Part shown: positions 7,935 through 16,690 of the stretch, in pieces
Position numbering within the stretch: position 1 is the first letter of the stretch
Layout of the letters: every line of letters starts with the position of its first letter
Assembly: GCA_041744795.1 (NCBI GenBank)
Contig: JBGTKD010000192.1
Span: 19,383-83,382, forward strand
Direction of reading: 5' to 3'
Length of the DNA: 64,000 nt
From: DATHWB01 sp041744795
Lineage (GTDB): Bacteria; Actinomycetota; Acidimicrobiia; Spongiisociales; ZC4RG35
Translations under genes and position numbers: made by a program
The notes under the pieces: generated by a model
The model's database searches: none
What the model saw: only the letters and a program-made list of their open reading frames with translations
What the model was told of the DNA's origin: nothing

Positions 7935-8759
7935 CTAGAGGCTGGGCAAGAGTTCGTCGAGTAGTAGGCCGAGACGGTCGGCGGCCTGTGCTGCAGCTTC
8001 GATGACCTCGTCGGCCGTAATCGGATTGGGCGAGATCCCGGCTGCCAGGTTCGTGCAGAGGGAGAGTCCGAGTACCTCGGCGCCCATGTGTCGAGCCGCA
8101 GTTGCTTCTGGCACGGTGGACATTCCCACCAGCCCTGCTCCGAGCATCTTGGCCATTCGGATTTCGGCGGGCGTTTCGAACATGGGGCCATGCCACCAGA
8201 GGTAGACGGCCTCTCGGAGTTCCGAGCCGATACGGGCAGCAGCTGCATGCGCTTTGGCGCGCAACGCGGGCGTGTATACGTCAGTCATGTCAGGAAACTG
8301 TGGTCCCAGCCGCTCGTCGTTGGTCCCCATCAGAGGACTGATGCCTGCCATGTTGATGTGATCGGTGATGAGCACTAGGTCTCCCGCTTCAATCCCATCC
8401 CCGCATCCACCGGCCGCGTTCGTGAGGAGCACCTTCCGCGCGCCAGCCATAATCGCCGTTCGGACCGGGAACGTGACGGTCTCCATGCTGTGACCCTCAT
8501 ACGCATGCGGCCTTCCCGCCAAGAGCAGAACCTTGTTCTCGCCCATCCTGACCGAGTAGGCAGTGCCGGAGTGTCCTACCGCCGTTGGGACGGCGAATCC
8601 GGGGAGTTCCGCGTATGGAACGGAAATGGCATCGGCGCGAGTGGACGGGTAGGTACCAAGTCCGGTCCCGAATACAGCCACAACGTCATGGGTCGCGACC
8701 CCCGTCTTCTCGATAAGAATATCGGCGGTGGCACGGAGCCGGTCATACAGGCTCGTCAT
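7935..8759 (-). CDS. Purine-nucleoside phosphorylase, trimeric type
   Basis: A 274-residue PNP of the trimeric (PNP II) family. It catalyses purine nucleoside + phosphate to base + ribose-1-phosphate. Visible family segments are the phosphate-binding GHSGT (about 62), AGRPHAYEGH (about 80), ITDHINMAGISPL, the GPMFETPAEIR substrate-site loop (family WVTGPSFETPAEI) and MSTVPEATAARHMG followed by SLCTN, where the Asn is the residue that selects 6-oxopurines (inosine, guanosine). It overlaps the upstream phosphorylase gene by 4 bp and is the last gene of the minus-strand catabolic operon. Specificity for 6-oxopurines fits the deaminase encoded first in the operon. Confidence 0.9.
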   Translation of the reverse strand: MTSLYDRLRATADILIEKTGVATHDVVAVFGTGLGTYPSTRADAISVPYAELPGFAVPTAVGHSGTAYSVRMGENKVLLLAGRPHAYEGHSMETVTFPVRTAIMAGARKVLLTNAAGGCGDGIEAGDLVLITDHINMAGISPLMGTNDERLGPQFPDMTDVYTPALRAKAHAAAARIGSELREAVYLWWHGPMFETPAEIRMAKMLGAGLVGMSTVPEATAARHMGAEVLGLSLCTNLAAGISPNPITADEVIEAAAQAADRLGLLLDELLPSL

Positions 8760-9478
8760 GCGATGAGTGCGTTCAGGGCGACCTCGATCATGACTTCGAC
8801 CGCATCATGGACTACATCTCGATGTGGGTTGTAAATCTCGGCTGTCGTTCGGAGAGGGTTTCCGTCGACGGTTAGTAGCGCTCCTACTTCGATCCCTTGT
8901 AGTGATCCGATTACGAATAGGGCGGCGCACTCCATCTCGACTGCCATTGCCCCGGATCGTGCCCACATTGCGAGTGATGAACCGCGAACGTCATGGGGGT
9001 AGAAGACCGCTCCGGTGAGCACGAGGCCTTCGTGAACCCGATGGCCGACGGCCGCCACGCTGCCACGGAGGGCCATAATCACGTCGGCCGATGCCACCGC
9101 GGGAAACTCTGGAGGCACTAGACCTGAGGTGAGGCCGTCGTAGCGGATCGCGCCTGTCGCGATGACGAGGTCCCCATCGGTCACCTCGGGTTGGAGGCCG
9201 CCACATGTACCGGCGCGGATGATCTTTGTGGCCCCGGCTTGGTGCAGTTCCTCGAAACACAACGCCGCTCCCGGCGCTCCGACGCCGTGTGACGAAATGG
9301 TCACCGCCACGCCCTTGTACTTCCCCTTGAAAGTCACGTACTCCCGGAACCGTCCGAGTTCAGTTACCTCCTCGAGACGTGAAGCCACGAGGGCTGCTCT
9401 AGCTGGGTCGCCAACCACAAGTGCTCGCTGCGGGATCTCACCAGGCATGATTCTCAGTATCGGGGTTGGCTCGGACAT
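8756..9478 (-). CDS. Nucleoside phosphorylase, uridine phosphorylase-like
   Basis: A 240-residue hexameric-type (PNP_UDP_1) nucleoside phosphorylase. It has the VGDPARA phosphate motif near residue 22, GVGAPGAA, the IRAGTCGGLQ core and a late VEMECAALF segment whose acidic residues bind ribose. The IRYDGL-P-EFPAV stretch resembles uridine phosphorylases (RLDGAS-FAPLEFPAV). It probably releases ribose-1-phosphate from pyrimidine or purine nucleosides. The ATG at 9478 overlaps the stop of the upstream fusion gene (TGATG), and its own stop overlaps the trimeric PNP gene. Having two different phosphorylases widens the nucleoside range of the operon. Confidence 0.85.
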   Translation of the reverse strand: MSEPTPILRIMPGEIPQRALVVGDPARAALVASRLEEVTELGRFREYVTFKGKYKGVAVTISSHGVGAPGAALCFEELHQAGATKIIRAGTCGGLQPEVTDGDLVIATGAIRYDGLTSGLVPPEFPAVASADVIMALRGSVAAVGHRVHEGLVLTGAVFYPHDVRGSSLAMWARSGAMAVEMECAALFVIGSLQGIEVGALLTVDGNPLRTTAEIYNPHRDVVHDAVEVMIEVALNALIA

Positions 9479-11448
9479 CACACCACCCTCTCGTTTCCGC
9501 CGTCGATTGGGATCTGTGCCCCGGTAGTGGCAGCGAATGTATCGCTACACAGGGCCGCGACAACTTGTCCGACAACTCTGGATGTGACTTCGGTCGAGAG
9601 CAGATTGCGCGTTTTGTATTCGTCGACTGTCATCGCGTACTTGGCCGCTCGTTCAGCCAGCAGCTCGTCGGTCCACAGCCCAGTGTCGAACACCCCATCG
9701 GGATGGACGACATTGACACGGATACCGTCATCGGCCCACTCGAGCGCCGCAACCCGGGCGAGTTGTGTCACCGCTGCCTTTGAGGCCGAATAGGCGGCCG
9801 CACCTTTCCCGGGTGCTGGCACGTTCTTCGACCCGACAATCACTACACGCCCGCCGACAGGTGAAAGTGCCAGCAGCGGATGCACCGTTGCGAGGAGCAT
9901 CGCAACGGCGTCGGTGTTCACGGTCTGGACCCTATCCCAGTTCTCCATGGACAGGCCAGCAACAGGGGTTGTCCGACCGAATATGCCGGCAGCGGAGATC
10001 ACGAGATCAATTCCTCCGAACCGCTCGACAACCGCGGCGAGCGCCTTGGATTGGGCGTCGGGATCTGTGACGTCGACCTTCAGACCGAGCCAGGAGGGGC
10101 CAGAGAAGGCGGTGATGACCTCCTCGGCAAGGTCGAGGCCCGCGACGGCACACCCCCTGGTCATCAGTTCGGCGGCGCATGCCCTGCCGATGCCTGAGGC
10201 TGCTCCGGTTACGACAGCCGCCATTCCATTGAACTCGGGCGGGGGGCCGGACCGACGAAGCTTGGCCTGTTCGAGATCCCAATATTCGCAGTCGAATAGA
10301 TCGCTGGCGGGAAGGGCTTGGTAGCCCCCAAGGTGGTCTTCGGATCGCTCCAACACAGGGATGGTGTGTCGGTAGATGTCGGCTGCAATATCGGCGGCTT
10401 TGGCGTTCTCGCCGACTGTGAGTACTCCGAGTTCCGGATTCACGACTATCCGCGGAGCGGGATCGAGCATGGTGAGTTGGGTGCGACCGCGGTGTTGGTG
10501 GTCGGCAAAATATTGCCGGTAGTCCTCGACAAACTCCTCGACTTCTTCGCCCACCATTGGCTGGCGCTTGGTTCGGATCACGTGGTCCGGTGTCAGGGGT
10601 CCTCGGGTGGCCAAGTCGGCCAGATCCGGTCGATTGACGAAGCGTCTGACAAGGGCATCGGACATCCGACTCATGACCATCGGCCGCCCCGCTGCTTCGG
10701 AGATCTTTCTGCGGAGCCCTGCCAGGCGGGCGGGGTCGACCCGCGCCAGGGCTTCGCCGCTAGGCGAGGAGGATGGTGCGTGCTGGTCCAGCCATCGCTC
10801 TGCCTGCTCGATGAGCTCGACATGACGTTCGTAGGCAGCTCTGGTCGTGTCACCGAAGGTGAACAGGCCGTGGTTCATCAGCACCATGCCGATCGTGTGG
10901 TCGCCTGCCAGGTCCTTCCACATCGTTGACACCGTCTTGGCCAGGTCGAATCCGGGCATGATGTAGGGGATAACGACCACTGTGTTTCCGTAGACGGTCC
11001 GCACCTGATCCATCCCATCGGCAACGTTGGTCAGAGTGACAACCACGTCTGCGTGTGAGTGCTGCACGGCAGGATGTGGCAGGAACGCATGCAGCAGGCT
11101 TTCCACCGACGGGGCGGGCGCATCCGGGTCGAGCTTGGCGCCAGCCAACTCGCGCATCATGTCGGGATCCGACAGGGTCTCGAGTTGCAGCAGCTGCTGA
11201 AGGCGCGAAAGCCGCAGTGGCGGGAAGCCGGGAGCCTCGATCGAGCCCAGATCCCAGCCTGATCCCTTCACGTACAGAGCGTCCACTGTGGCGCCGGTGA
11301 TGTCTTCGAACGGCGCTTTAACGGATGTGTTGCCGCCCCCGTGCAGTACGAGCGAAGGGTCCGACCCGATCAGCCGAGATCCGTACACGCATTCCCCAAG
11401 AGCGCCCGGGAAGCCAGCAGCGTCGGCTTCGTTCCAGCGGCTTTCCAT
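9478..11448 (-). CDS. Class II aldolase / short-chain dehydrogenase fusion
   Basis: A 656-residue two-domain enzyme. Residues 1-390 are a class II aldolase/adducin domain with GGGNTSVK, the zinc-type HSHAD pair and LMNHGLF histidine. Residues 400-656 are a classical SDR domain with VTGAASGIG, a YSASK catalytic pair and an IPIDGG tail. This is the arrangement of RhaEW-type enzymes, in which the aldolase cleaves a ketose 1-phosphate to DHAP and an aldehyde and the dehydrogenase oxidises the aldehyde. Here no rhamnose genes are near; the operon makes ribose-1-phosphates and an MtnA-like isomerase is in the partner operon, so ribulose-1-phosphate (or its 5-deoxy or 5-methylthio form) is the inferred substrate, giving DHAP and glycolate or an analogue. 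Confidence 0.88.
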   Translation of the reverse strand: MESRWNEADAAGFPGALGECVYGSRLIGSDPSLVLHGGGNTSVKAPFEDITGATVDALYVKGSGWDLGSIEAPGFPPLRLSRLQQLLQLETLSDPDMMRELAGAKLDPDAPAPSVESLLHAFLPHPAVQHSHADVVVTLTNVADGMDQVRTVYGNTVVVIPYIMPGFDLAKTVSTMWKDLAGDHTIGMVLMNHGLFTFGDTTRAAYERHVELIEQAERWLDQHAPSSSPSGEALARVDPARLAGLRRKISEAAGRPMVMSRMSDALVRRFVNRPDLADLATRGPLTPDHVIRTKRQPMVGEEVEEFVEDYRQYFADHQHRGRTQLTMLDPAPRIVVNPELGVLTVGENAKAADIAADIYRHTIPVLERSEDHLGGYQALPASDLFDCEYWDLEQAKLRRSGPPPEFNGMAAVVTGAASGIGRACAAELMTRGCAVAGLDLAEEVITAFSGPSWLGLKVDVTDPDAQSKALAAVVERFGGIDLVISAAGIFGRTTPVAGLSMENWDRVQTVNTDAVAMLLATVHPLLALSPVGGRVVIVGSKNVPAPGKGAAAYSASKAAVTQLARVAALEWADDGIRVNVVHPDGVFDTGLWTDELLAERAAKYAMTVDEYKTRNLLSTEVTSRVVGQVVAALCSDTFAATTGAQIPIDGGNERVV

Positions 11449-11465
11449 CGATCGGTCTCCTTGAT

Positions 11466-12239
11466 TCAGTAGGGGGTGTCGCCGCCATCGACGTTGATTG
11501 CCTGACCGCGAATGACGACGGCGGCATCCGAGAGAAGAAACGCAACGACCCGGCCCACTTCGATCGGCTGGACCTTGCGGCCGAGTTGGGCGGGACCCAT
11601 TCCGGCTAAGAGTTCTTCAGAGGGGACGTTCAATCTCGGGGCCAGCCAATCGGCCACTCCGGCGAGCATCGGCGTATCGACCCCTCCTGGGCAAACGGCG
11701 TTGACGTTGATCCAGTCAGCGGCCCACTCCAGAGCGAGCGTACGCGTGAGGTTGATCACGGCAGCCTTGGAGGCGTTGTAAGCCGCCATGTTCTTGTAGC
11801 CGACCTTGCCGCAGTTCGAGGCCACGTTGACGATTGCTCCACCTCCGGATTCGCGCAGGTGGCGTCCCACTGCCTGGGCCATGACGAAGCTTCCTGTCAC
11901 GTTGACCGCCAGCTCCCGGTCAAAGGCGTCGGCGGAGGAGTCCCACGCCGCGTCAAGGGTCACAATTCCGGCGTTGTTCACGATCCCGTCCAGTCGGCCG
12001 AAGTGATCTATTGCCGCCCGGACGCAGGATTCAGCATCGTCGACGGACACGACGTTGCCTTCGACCGGCAGCGTCCTGTCTCCGTTCGGGTCGGTGCGCT
12101 CAGCCACAGCCTGGGCTGGCTTGAGGCGCAAATCGAAGAGGACGACCCGCCCGCCCTGTTCGAGAATCGCCGCGGTCACTCCCTCGCCGATTCCCCCGCC
12201 AGCACCTGTCACGATGTAGGAACGGTCTTGCAGGTCCAT
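11466..12239 (-). CDS. Short-chain dehydrogenase/reductase (SDR)
   Basis: A 257-residue classical SDR: TGAGGGIGEG cofactor loop, DLR acidic residue after beta-2 (NAD preference is likely), NNAG, catalytic serine in NVASN, YNASK, PGG and a VDGG tail. The ATG at 12239 is preferred to a GTG at 12251 that overlaps the previous stop. It sits between another SDR and the aldolase-SDR fusion in the minus-strand nucleoside operon. It may oxidise or reduce a sugar or the aldehyde from the aldolase step; the substrate is not deducible from sequence. Confidence 0.82.
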   Translation of the reverse strand: MDLQDRSYIVTGAGGGIGEGVTAAILEQGGRVVLFDLRLKPAQAVAERTDPNGDRTLPVEGNVVSVDDAESCVRAAIDHFGRLDGIVNNAGIVTLDAAWDSSADAFDRELAVNVTGSFVMAQAVGRHLRESGGGAIVNVASNCGKVGYKNMAAYNASKAAVINLTRTLALEWAADWINVNAVCPGGVDTPMLAGVADWLAPRLNVPSEELLAGMGPAQLGRKVQPIEVGRVVAFLLSDAAVVIRGQAINVDGGDTPY

Positions 12240-12244
12240 CCGGG

Positions 12245-12997
12245 TTACCACGTAGTGCTCGTGAGGACGCCGCCGTCGACCACCAGGTCAATGCCTGTAA
12301 TCCAACGCGAGAGCTCCGAACAAAGGAACACGCAGGCATCGCCGACATCTTCGGGGGTACCCAAGCGGCTAAGTGGAGCTGCGGCCCGCCACCGTCCAAT
12401 GCCTTCGGGCCATTGTTCTTCGATTCCGGGCCGGGCGATCAGACCAGGCGAGACCGAATTCACCCTGACCCCATGCGGTCCCCAGGCCAACGCTGCTGCC
12501 CTGGCGTGCATGACGAGCCCTGCCTTAGACACCGCATAGTGGCCGTGGACCGGTGTGGGATGGCGCGCCTCGATCGAAGCGATGTGCACGATCGAACCCC
12601 CGCCCGACTCCTTCATGGCGCGTGCAGCAGCCTGCGTGAGTAGATGGGTGGCGGTGAGGTTTACATCGATCATTTCGGTCCACTCCTCCTCGGTGAGATC
12701 GACGAAAGGTACGACCGGTTGGATACCAGCATTGTTGACGAGCGCGTCGATCCGTCCGTGTGCTGCGACGGTGGCGCCAATCACTGCTTGGGCGCTCCCC
12801 GGATTGGCGAGGTCGGTTGACAGCACTGTTACCCCAGGTTCGTCGACCGACGAGGTGCGAGTGACTGCGACCACCGTGGCTCCTGTGGCCGCCATACGCT
12901 GCACGATTCCAGCGCCGATACCCCCGCCTGCGCCGGTGACCACGGCCACCTTGCCGGTCAGATCCAGCATCTCGGCGGGCGTGACGATGTCGGTCAT
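12245..12997 (-). CDS. Short-chain dehydrogenase/reductase (SDR)
   Basis: A 250-residue SDR with VTGAGGGIGAG, NNAG, HIAS, YAVSK (the catalytic Tyr-Lys pair) and VDGG motifs. The ATG at 12997 has a good GGAAG ribosome-binding site and overlaps the cupin stop (ATGA), so an upstream in-frame extension is rejected. It is the third gene of the operon. It is only loosely similar to its SDR neighbours, so it is not a recent tandem duplicate. Substrate unknown; a role in sugar or polyol oxidation linked to nucleoside use is inferred from context. Confidence 0.82.
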   Translation of the reverse strand: MTDIVTPAEMLDLTGKVAVVTGAGGGIGAGIVQRMAATGATVVAVTRTSSVDEPGVTVLSTDLANPGSAQAVIGATVAAHGRIDALVNNAGIQPVVPFVDLTEEEWTEMIDVNLTATHLLTQAAARAMKESGGGSIVHIASIEARHPTPVHGHYAVSKAGLVMHARAAALAWGPHGVRVNSVSPGLIARPGIEEQWPEGIGRWRAAAPLSRLGTPEDVGDACVFLCSELSRWITGIDLVVDGGVLTSTTW

Positions 12998-13449
12998 GGA
13001 TCTTCCTTTCGGATGAATCGGGCAATGTCGGCTGCGGCGTCCGGGTGGGACATAGTCAATTGTGAAGCGACGCCTAGTTCGAATCCGTCCGGGTCGAATG
13101 GCGGGGCCATCGTTGTACCGACGAGCGACCAGTCGCCCGTCGTTGCTGCTCCCATCCACACTCCGGCTTCGACACCGACAAACGGGCGTTGACCGGAGGC
13201 GAGGTCGTCACCGAGTAGAGGACGCCGTGTTTCGCCGCTTGGATCCAAGAGGAGCATTTCCACCGGAGCCCCGGCGTAGTGGTGCCAGAGCTCGGCGATA
13301 TTCAGCCTATGCATCGCGGAGAAGTCGCCCGGTCGGAGTAGGAAGTAGATGCCGGACCCGTGATCGTCACGCCAGGTCTGGCGCCACTTGCCTCCTTCCA
13401 CGGGCATGGTGCCCAGTCCCAGCAACGAGATGACGTCCTCTGATGTCAT
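12994..13449 (-). CDS. Cupin, DUF985 family
   Basis: A 151-residue single-domain protein of the DUF985 cupin family, with the typical IYFLLRPGDFSAMH and ELWHHYAGAPVEML segments. The histidines in these stretches sit where cupins bind metal or sugar. The family is poorly characterised; some members are thought to act on or bind sugars or small acids. It overlaps both neighbours by 4 bp and so is a fixed part of the nucleoside operon, where a sugar-epimerising or sugar-binding role is possible (inference). Confidence 0.75.
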   Translation of the reverse strand: MTSEDVISLLGLGTMPVEGGKWRQTWRDDHGSGIYFLLRPGDFSAMHRLNIAELWHHYAGAPVEMLLLDPSGETRRPLLGDDLASGQRPFVGVEAGVWMGAATTGDWSLVGTTMAPPFDPDGFELGVASQLTMSHPDAAADIARFIRKEDP

Positions 13450-14747
13450 GGGATAAGTCGCGCAGCCCGCTGATCGAGCTCTCGGATGGCCTCGTCGGTG
13501 TCGATCGTCGTCACTTTGGCGTCGTCGACGACCTGTCGTCCCGCCACCCAGACCGAGCGGACTGCGCTCGGCGAACCTGACCAGACCACCCTCGACACCG
13601 GATCATCTTCGTCCTGGATCACCGGATGGAAGCTCCCCACATCGGCCAGCGCCACCATGTCTGCCTGCGCCCCCGCCGTCAGTCGCCCGAGGTCGGGACG
13701 ACCGATGGCTTCGCCGGCTCCGCCGGTAGTCATCCACAGAGCTCGCGAAGTTGGAAAACATTGGGCGTCCTGATGACGCAGGCGCGCCAGGCGAATGGCG
13801 GTGCGCATCTCCTCGAACAAATCGAGGCGATGATGGGAGGCAGGTCCGTCTGTTGCGATCCCGATCTTGATCCCCGCCGCTCTCATCTCTTCGACCCGGG
13901 CGATCCCGGAGGCATGCTTGGAATTCGAGCATGGACAGTGGGCCACAGACACTCGATTCTGGCCGAAGACGGCAATGTCATCATCCGTCAGCCACACGCC
14001 GTGGGCAGCCAGAGCTCGGCCCTCGAGCAAGCCGAGGGACTCGAGGTATGCGGGAGCAGACATTCCTGTCTTCTCCCGGACAGCAGCGTCCTCCCATTCC
14101 TGTTCGGCGACATGGATATGAACGAGCATGTCCGCCTCATTGGCGACCTCGGCCAGCCTGCTCAGGCATTTGTCGCTGACCGACCAGGCAGCGTGAGGAC
14201 CCAAACCGATTTCTACGAGGGCGTTCGAAGACCAGCGCTCGCGCATGGCCAGCATTTCTTCGACTTGCTCCTGCCAGTGCCCGAAGGCAGAGAGCGCGGG
14301 GTCTTCGATGATCGGTGCGGTGACGACGGTGCGTAGCCCTGTTTCCGAAGCACCCTCGGCGACGGCTTGGCCGTGAAAGTACATTTCGACGGTTGTCGTG
14401 ATGCCATTGCCCAGGAGCTCGATTGCTCCGGCTCGCATGCCAGCTCGTACATCGTCAGGGGTGAGTTTTGCTTCGCGAGGCCACATGACTTCGTGCAACC
14501 AGCGATCAACAGGTAGGCCTTCGCCCGCGCCTCGTAACAGAACCATCGGTGTGTGGCAGTGGATGTTGACCATGCCGGGCATCAGCAACCCGTCGATATG
14601 GTGGACGGTTGCTCGGGTGTCCGGCGCGTCGCTCAGTGGTCCGGACCATACGACGGTGCCCTCATCGACGTCGACGGCTCCTTGAAAGATTGGCTCGGCA
14701 TCCTCGTCGGCCATCGTGAGAAGGACATCGGCGACGAAGCGATCCAC
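13446..14747 (-). CDS. Adenosine / 5'-methylthioadenosine deaminase-like amidohydrolase
   Basis: A 433-residue amidohydrolase of the MTA/SAH deaminase (COG0402) group. Visible metal ligands are NIHCH (about 61), HIHVAE (about 210), AHGVWL (about 245) and the catalytic aspartate in ATDGPAS (about 300), all in family order; HCPCSNSKH is also typical. The family removes the 6-amino group from adenosine, methylthioadenosine or S-adenosylhomocysteine, giving the 6-oxo nucleoside. That product suits the trimeric PNP at the end of this operon. It is the first gene: its GTG start follows a GGAGG site and a TTGACA/TAGCTT promoter with the TTGTCAGACAA operator. Which nucleoside is preferred cannot be told from sequence. 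Confidence 0.85.
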   Translation of the reverse strand: MDRFVADVLLTMADEDAEPIFQGAVDVDEGTVVWSGPLSDAPDTRATVHHIDGLLMPGMVNIHCHTPMVLLRGAGEGLPVDRWLHEVMWPREAKLTPDDVRAGMRAGAIELLGNGITTTVEMYFHGQAVAEGASETGLRTVVTAPIIEDPALSAFGHWQEQVEEMLAMRERWSSNALVEIGLGPHAAWSVSDKCLSRLAEVANEADMLVHIHVAEQEWEDAAVREKTGMSAPAYLESLGLLEGRALAAHGVWLTDDDIAVFGQNRVSVAHCPCSNSKHASGIARVEEMRAAGIKIGIATDGPASHHRLDLFEEMRTAIRLARLRHQDAQCFPTSRALWMTTGGAGEAIGRPDLGRLTAGAQADMVALADVGSFHPVIQDEDDPVSRVVWSGSPSAVRSVWVAGRQVVDDAKVTTIDTDEAIRELDQRAARLIP

Positions 14748-14758
14748 TTGCGAACCTC

Positions 14759-14801
14759 CGGGTTGTCAGACAAGCTACTGGTAGCATGATTGGGCTGTCA
14801 A
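14759..14801 (-). promoter_or_regulatory. Promoter and operator of the deaminase-to-PNP operon
   Basis: On the minus strand, TTGACA (14801-14796) and TAGCTT (14777-14772) are separated by 18 bp. The perfect palindrome TTGTC-A-GACAA (plus-strand 14763-14773) overlaps the -10 box. The same 19-nt sequence GCTTGTCTGACAACCCGGA, reaching into the ribosome-binding site, recurs upstream of the mtnA-like gene. This is the likely binding site of the adjacent GntR regulator. Confidence 0.7.
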
Positions 14802-14811
14802 TCGAGGACAC

Positions 14812-15540
14812 ATGACTGTCGAGTCACTGGGATCTGGCCCCACGTTGTCGGCCAGGATCGCCGCCGACCTTCGGCTTCGAATTGAATCCGGGGAGTGGAC
14901 GCCTGGTGAGAAGATGCCGGGCGAACACGACCTGTCCGCTTTCTATCAGGTTTCGAGGGCGACCGTCAGAACGGCCCTGCAGGATCTCGAGAGCCGAGGG
15001 CTCACAGTGACGAGGCATGGACTCGGCACCCTCGTTACCGCCCAGGGAGGATCGCGACAGGCGGACCTGCGACGTCTCGAGTCGATGACGGACACGATCG
15101 CCCGACAGGGCCGCTTGCCGGGAATGGTCTACCGGTCGATCGCGCTGCGTGCTGCAACCGAGGTCGAGATTTCCAAGCTGGCAGTAGGCCCCGGCGCGGA
15201 AGTACTAGCGACGGAGAGGTCCCTCACAGCAGATAGCGAGACAGTGGCATTCTCTTACGATGTCATTCCCCGGGCAGTCTTTCCTGCCGAGTTCGACCCA
15301 AGCGAGGTCTCGGGCTCGTTGTTTGCCCTGCTCGAACGCCACGGGGTGCGAGCCGTCGTGGCGCTCACCGAGATCCATGCCACGCACGGAGAGCACATCG
15401 GATGGGGCGACCGGCCAGCCAACGCCTCTTATCTTCTCCTGGACCAGGTCCACTCGGACTCTCGCGGGGTCCCGGTCGCCTTGGCCAGTACCTACTTCAT
15501 TGAAGGTCGGTTTCCGTTTGGATTGGTGCGGCACCGCTGA
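14812..15540 (+). CDS. GntR/HutC-family transcriptional regulator
   Basis: A 242-residue regulator with an N-terminal winged helix (about 10-78: LRLRIESGEWTPGEKMPGE, then YQVSRATVRTALQDLESRGL) and a C-terminal UTRA ligand-binding domain (about 95-238), so it belongs to the HutC subfamily. These proteins usually repress catabolic genes until a small effector, often a sugar phosphate or related compound, binds. It is transcribed divergently from the deaminase operon and lies just before the mtnA-like operon. Both operons have a TTGTCWGACAA palindrome over or just after their promoters, so it probably controls the whole nucleoside regulon. The effector is probably a pathway intermediate (inference). 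Confidence 0.88.
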   Translation: MTVESLGSGPTLSARIAADLRLRIESGEWTPGEKMPGEHDLSAFYQVSRATVRTALQDLESRGLTVTRHGLGTLVTAQGGSRQADLRRLESMTDTIARQGRLPGMVYRSIALRAATEVEISKLAVGPGAEVLATERSLTADSETVAFSYDVIPRAVFPAEFDPSEVSGSLFALLERHGVRAVVALTEIHATHGEHIGWGDRPANASYLLLDQVHSDSRGVPVALASTYFIEGRFPFGLVRHR

Positions 15541-15560
15541 CCGGTTGCGTATGGATTCTG

Positions 15561-15615
15561 TTGACGACATACCGCTCCCTCACCTAGCCTCGGATCCGAG
15601 CTTGTCTGACAACCC
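15561..15615 (+). promoter_or_regulatory. Promoter and operator of the mtnA-like operon
   Basis: TTGACG (15561-15566) and TAGCCT (15585-15590) are 18 bp apart. The palindrome TTGTC-T-GACAA lies at 15602-15612, about 5-15 nt after the expected transcription start, and is followed by the GGAAGG ribosome-binding site of the isomerase gene. It is the same operator as at 14763-14773. Confidence 0.7.
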
Positions 15616-15628
15616 GGAAGGCCTGGAA

Positions 15629-16690
15629 ATGGATCGACTCGGCGACCGATCGCTCGACTGGATCGATGATGCCGTTGTGCTGGTCGATCAGACTCGGTTG
15701 CCGGGAACCTTCGAGACGCTTCGCATCGAGGACGTACCTTCAATGGTCGCCGCGATCCGCAGGCTGTCGGTGCGGGGTGCTCCCGCGATCGGGGTGGCGG
15801 GCGCTTTCGGTGTCGCTCTCGCCTTTCGTCAGTATGGCGATACCGGTGACGAGTTCGAAACGGCAGTGGCTTCCTTGCGCGACGCTCGACCGACTGCCGT
15901 CAACTTGGCTCGGATGGTTGACCGTTGCGCCGCAGTCGCCCCTGAAGGATTTGACCGAGTCCTCGCGGAGGCATGCGCGATACGAGACGAGGAGCTGGCG
16001 GCGTCCATCGCGATGGGCGAATTGGGTGCCGATCTCGTGGAAGAGATGTCGGACGAGATCCCGACCACGGTGATGACGATCTGTAACACAGGTGGGCTCG
16101 CCACCGTCGAGCGCGGCACAGCCCTGGCCGTAATCCAGACACTTCATGAGCGCGGCGAGCTGCGGGAGGCACTTGCCCTGGAGACGCGCCCGTTGCTTCA
16201 GGGGGCTCGCCTTACGACCTGGGAGCTCGCCAGGATGGGCGCACCGCACCGCTTGGTGGTCGATTCGGCAGGGCCCTTCCTCCTCGCCCGGGGAGCGGCC
16301 CAAGTCGTTCTCACGGGAGCGGACCGCATTGCTGCAAACGGCGACACCGCAAACAAGATCGGCACCTACGCCTTAGCTCTGGGCGCGGCCCGCGCCGGAG
16401 TGCCGTTCATAGTCGTAGCTCCTGAGACCACGGTCGACATGGCGACCAGCCACGGGAGTGACATCGAAATCGAAGATCGGGGTGCGTCTGAGGTCGTCTC
16501 GATCGCCGGAGTCGCAATCGCGCCTTCGGGCACATCTGCTGTGAACCCGGCTTTCGATGTGACACCCGCCGACTTGATCACGGCCATCGTGACCGACCGG
16601 CGCGTTATCAGGCTTGACAAGGGAGATACCCCCGAGACGGTGCCACTCGGTTCGCTGGCAGGAATGTATAGGAAAGAGAGGAAGAGCTGA
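15629..16690 (+). CDS. mtnA: MtnA-like sugar-1-phosphate aldose-ketose isomerase
   Basis: The 353-residue product belongs to the MtnA / ribose-1,5-bisphosphate isomerase / eIF2B-like family. It has RGAPAIGV near residue 50, the catalytic cysteine C152 in ICNTGG and the catalytic aspartate D232 in GADRIAANGDT, so it should be active. MtnA converts 5-methylthioribose-1-phosphate to the ribulose form; relatives act on 5-deoxyribose-1-phosphate or ribose-1,5-bisphosphate. Here the supply is phosphorolysis products, so ribose-1-phosphate or its 5-modified forms are inferred substrates. The ATG at 15629 fits the GGAAGG site and the operator; longer in-frame starts would put the promoter inside the gene. 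The stop overlaps the BMP gene (TGATG). Confidence 0.88.
   Translation: MDRLGDRSLDWIDDAVVLVDQTRLPGTFETLRIEDVPSMVAAIRRLSVRGAPAIGVAGAFGVALAFRQYGDTGDEFETAVASLRDARPTAVNLARMVDRCAAVAPEGFDRVLAEACAIRDEELAASIAMGELGADLVEEMSDEIPTTVMTICNTGGLATVERGTALAVIQTLHERGELREALALETRPLLQGARLTTWELARMGAPHRLVVDSAGPFLLARGAAQVVLTGADRIAANGDTANKIGTYALALGAARAGVPFIVVAPETTVDMATSHGSDIEIEDRGASEVVSIAGVAIAPSGTSAVNPAFDVTPADLITAIVTDRRVIRLDKGDTPETVPLGSLAGMYRKERKS

Noticed and set aside
15260..15628. An N-terminal extension of the mtnA-like gene overlapping the GntR gene.
   Set aside because: It would contain the promoter and operator; MtnA family length and the GGAAGG site fit the start at 15629.
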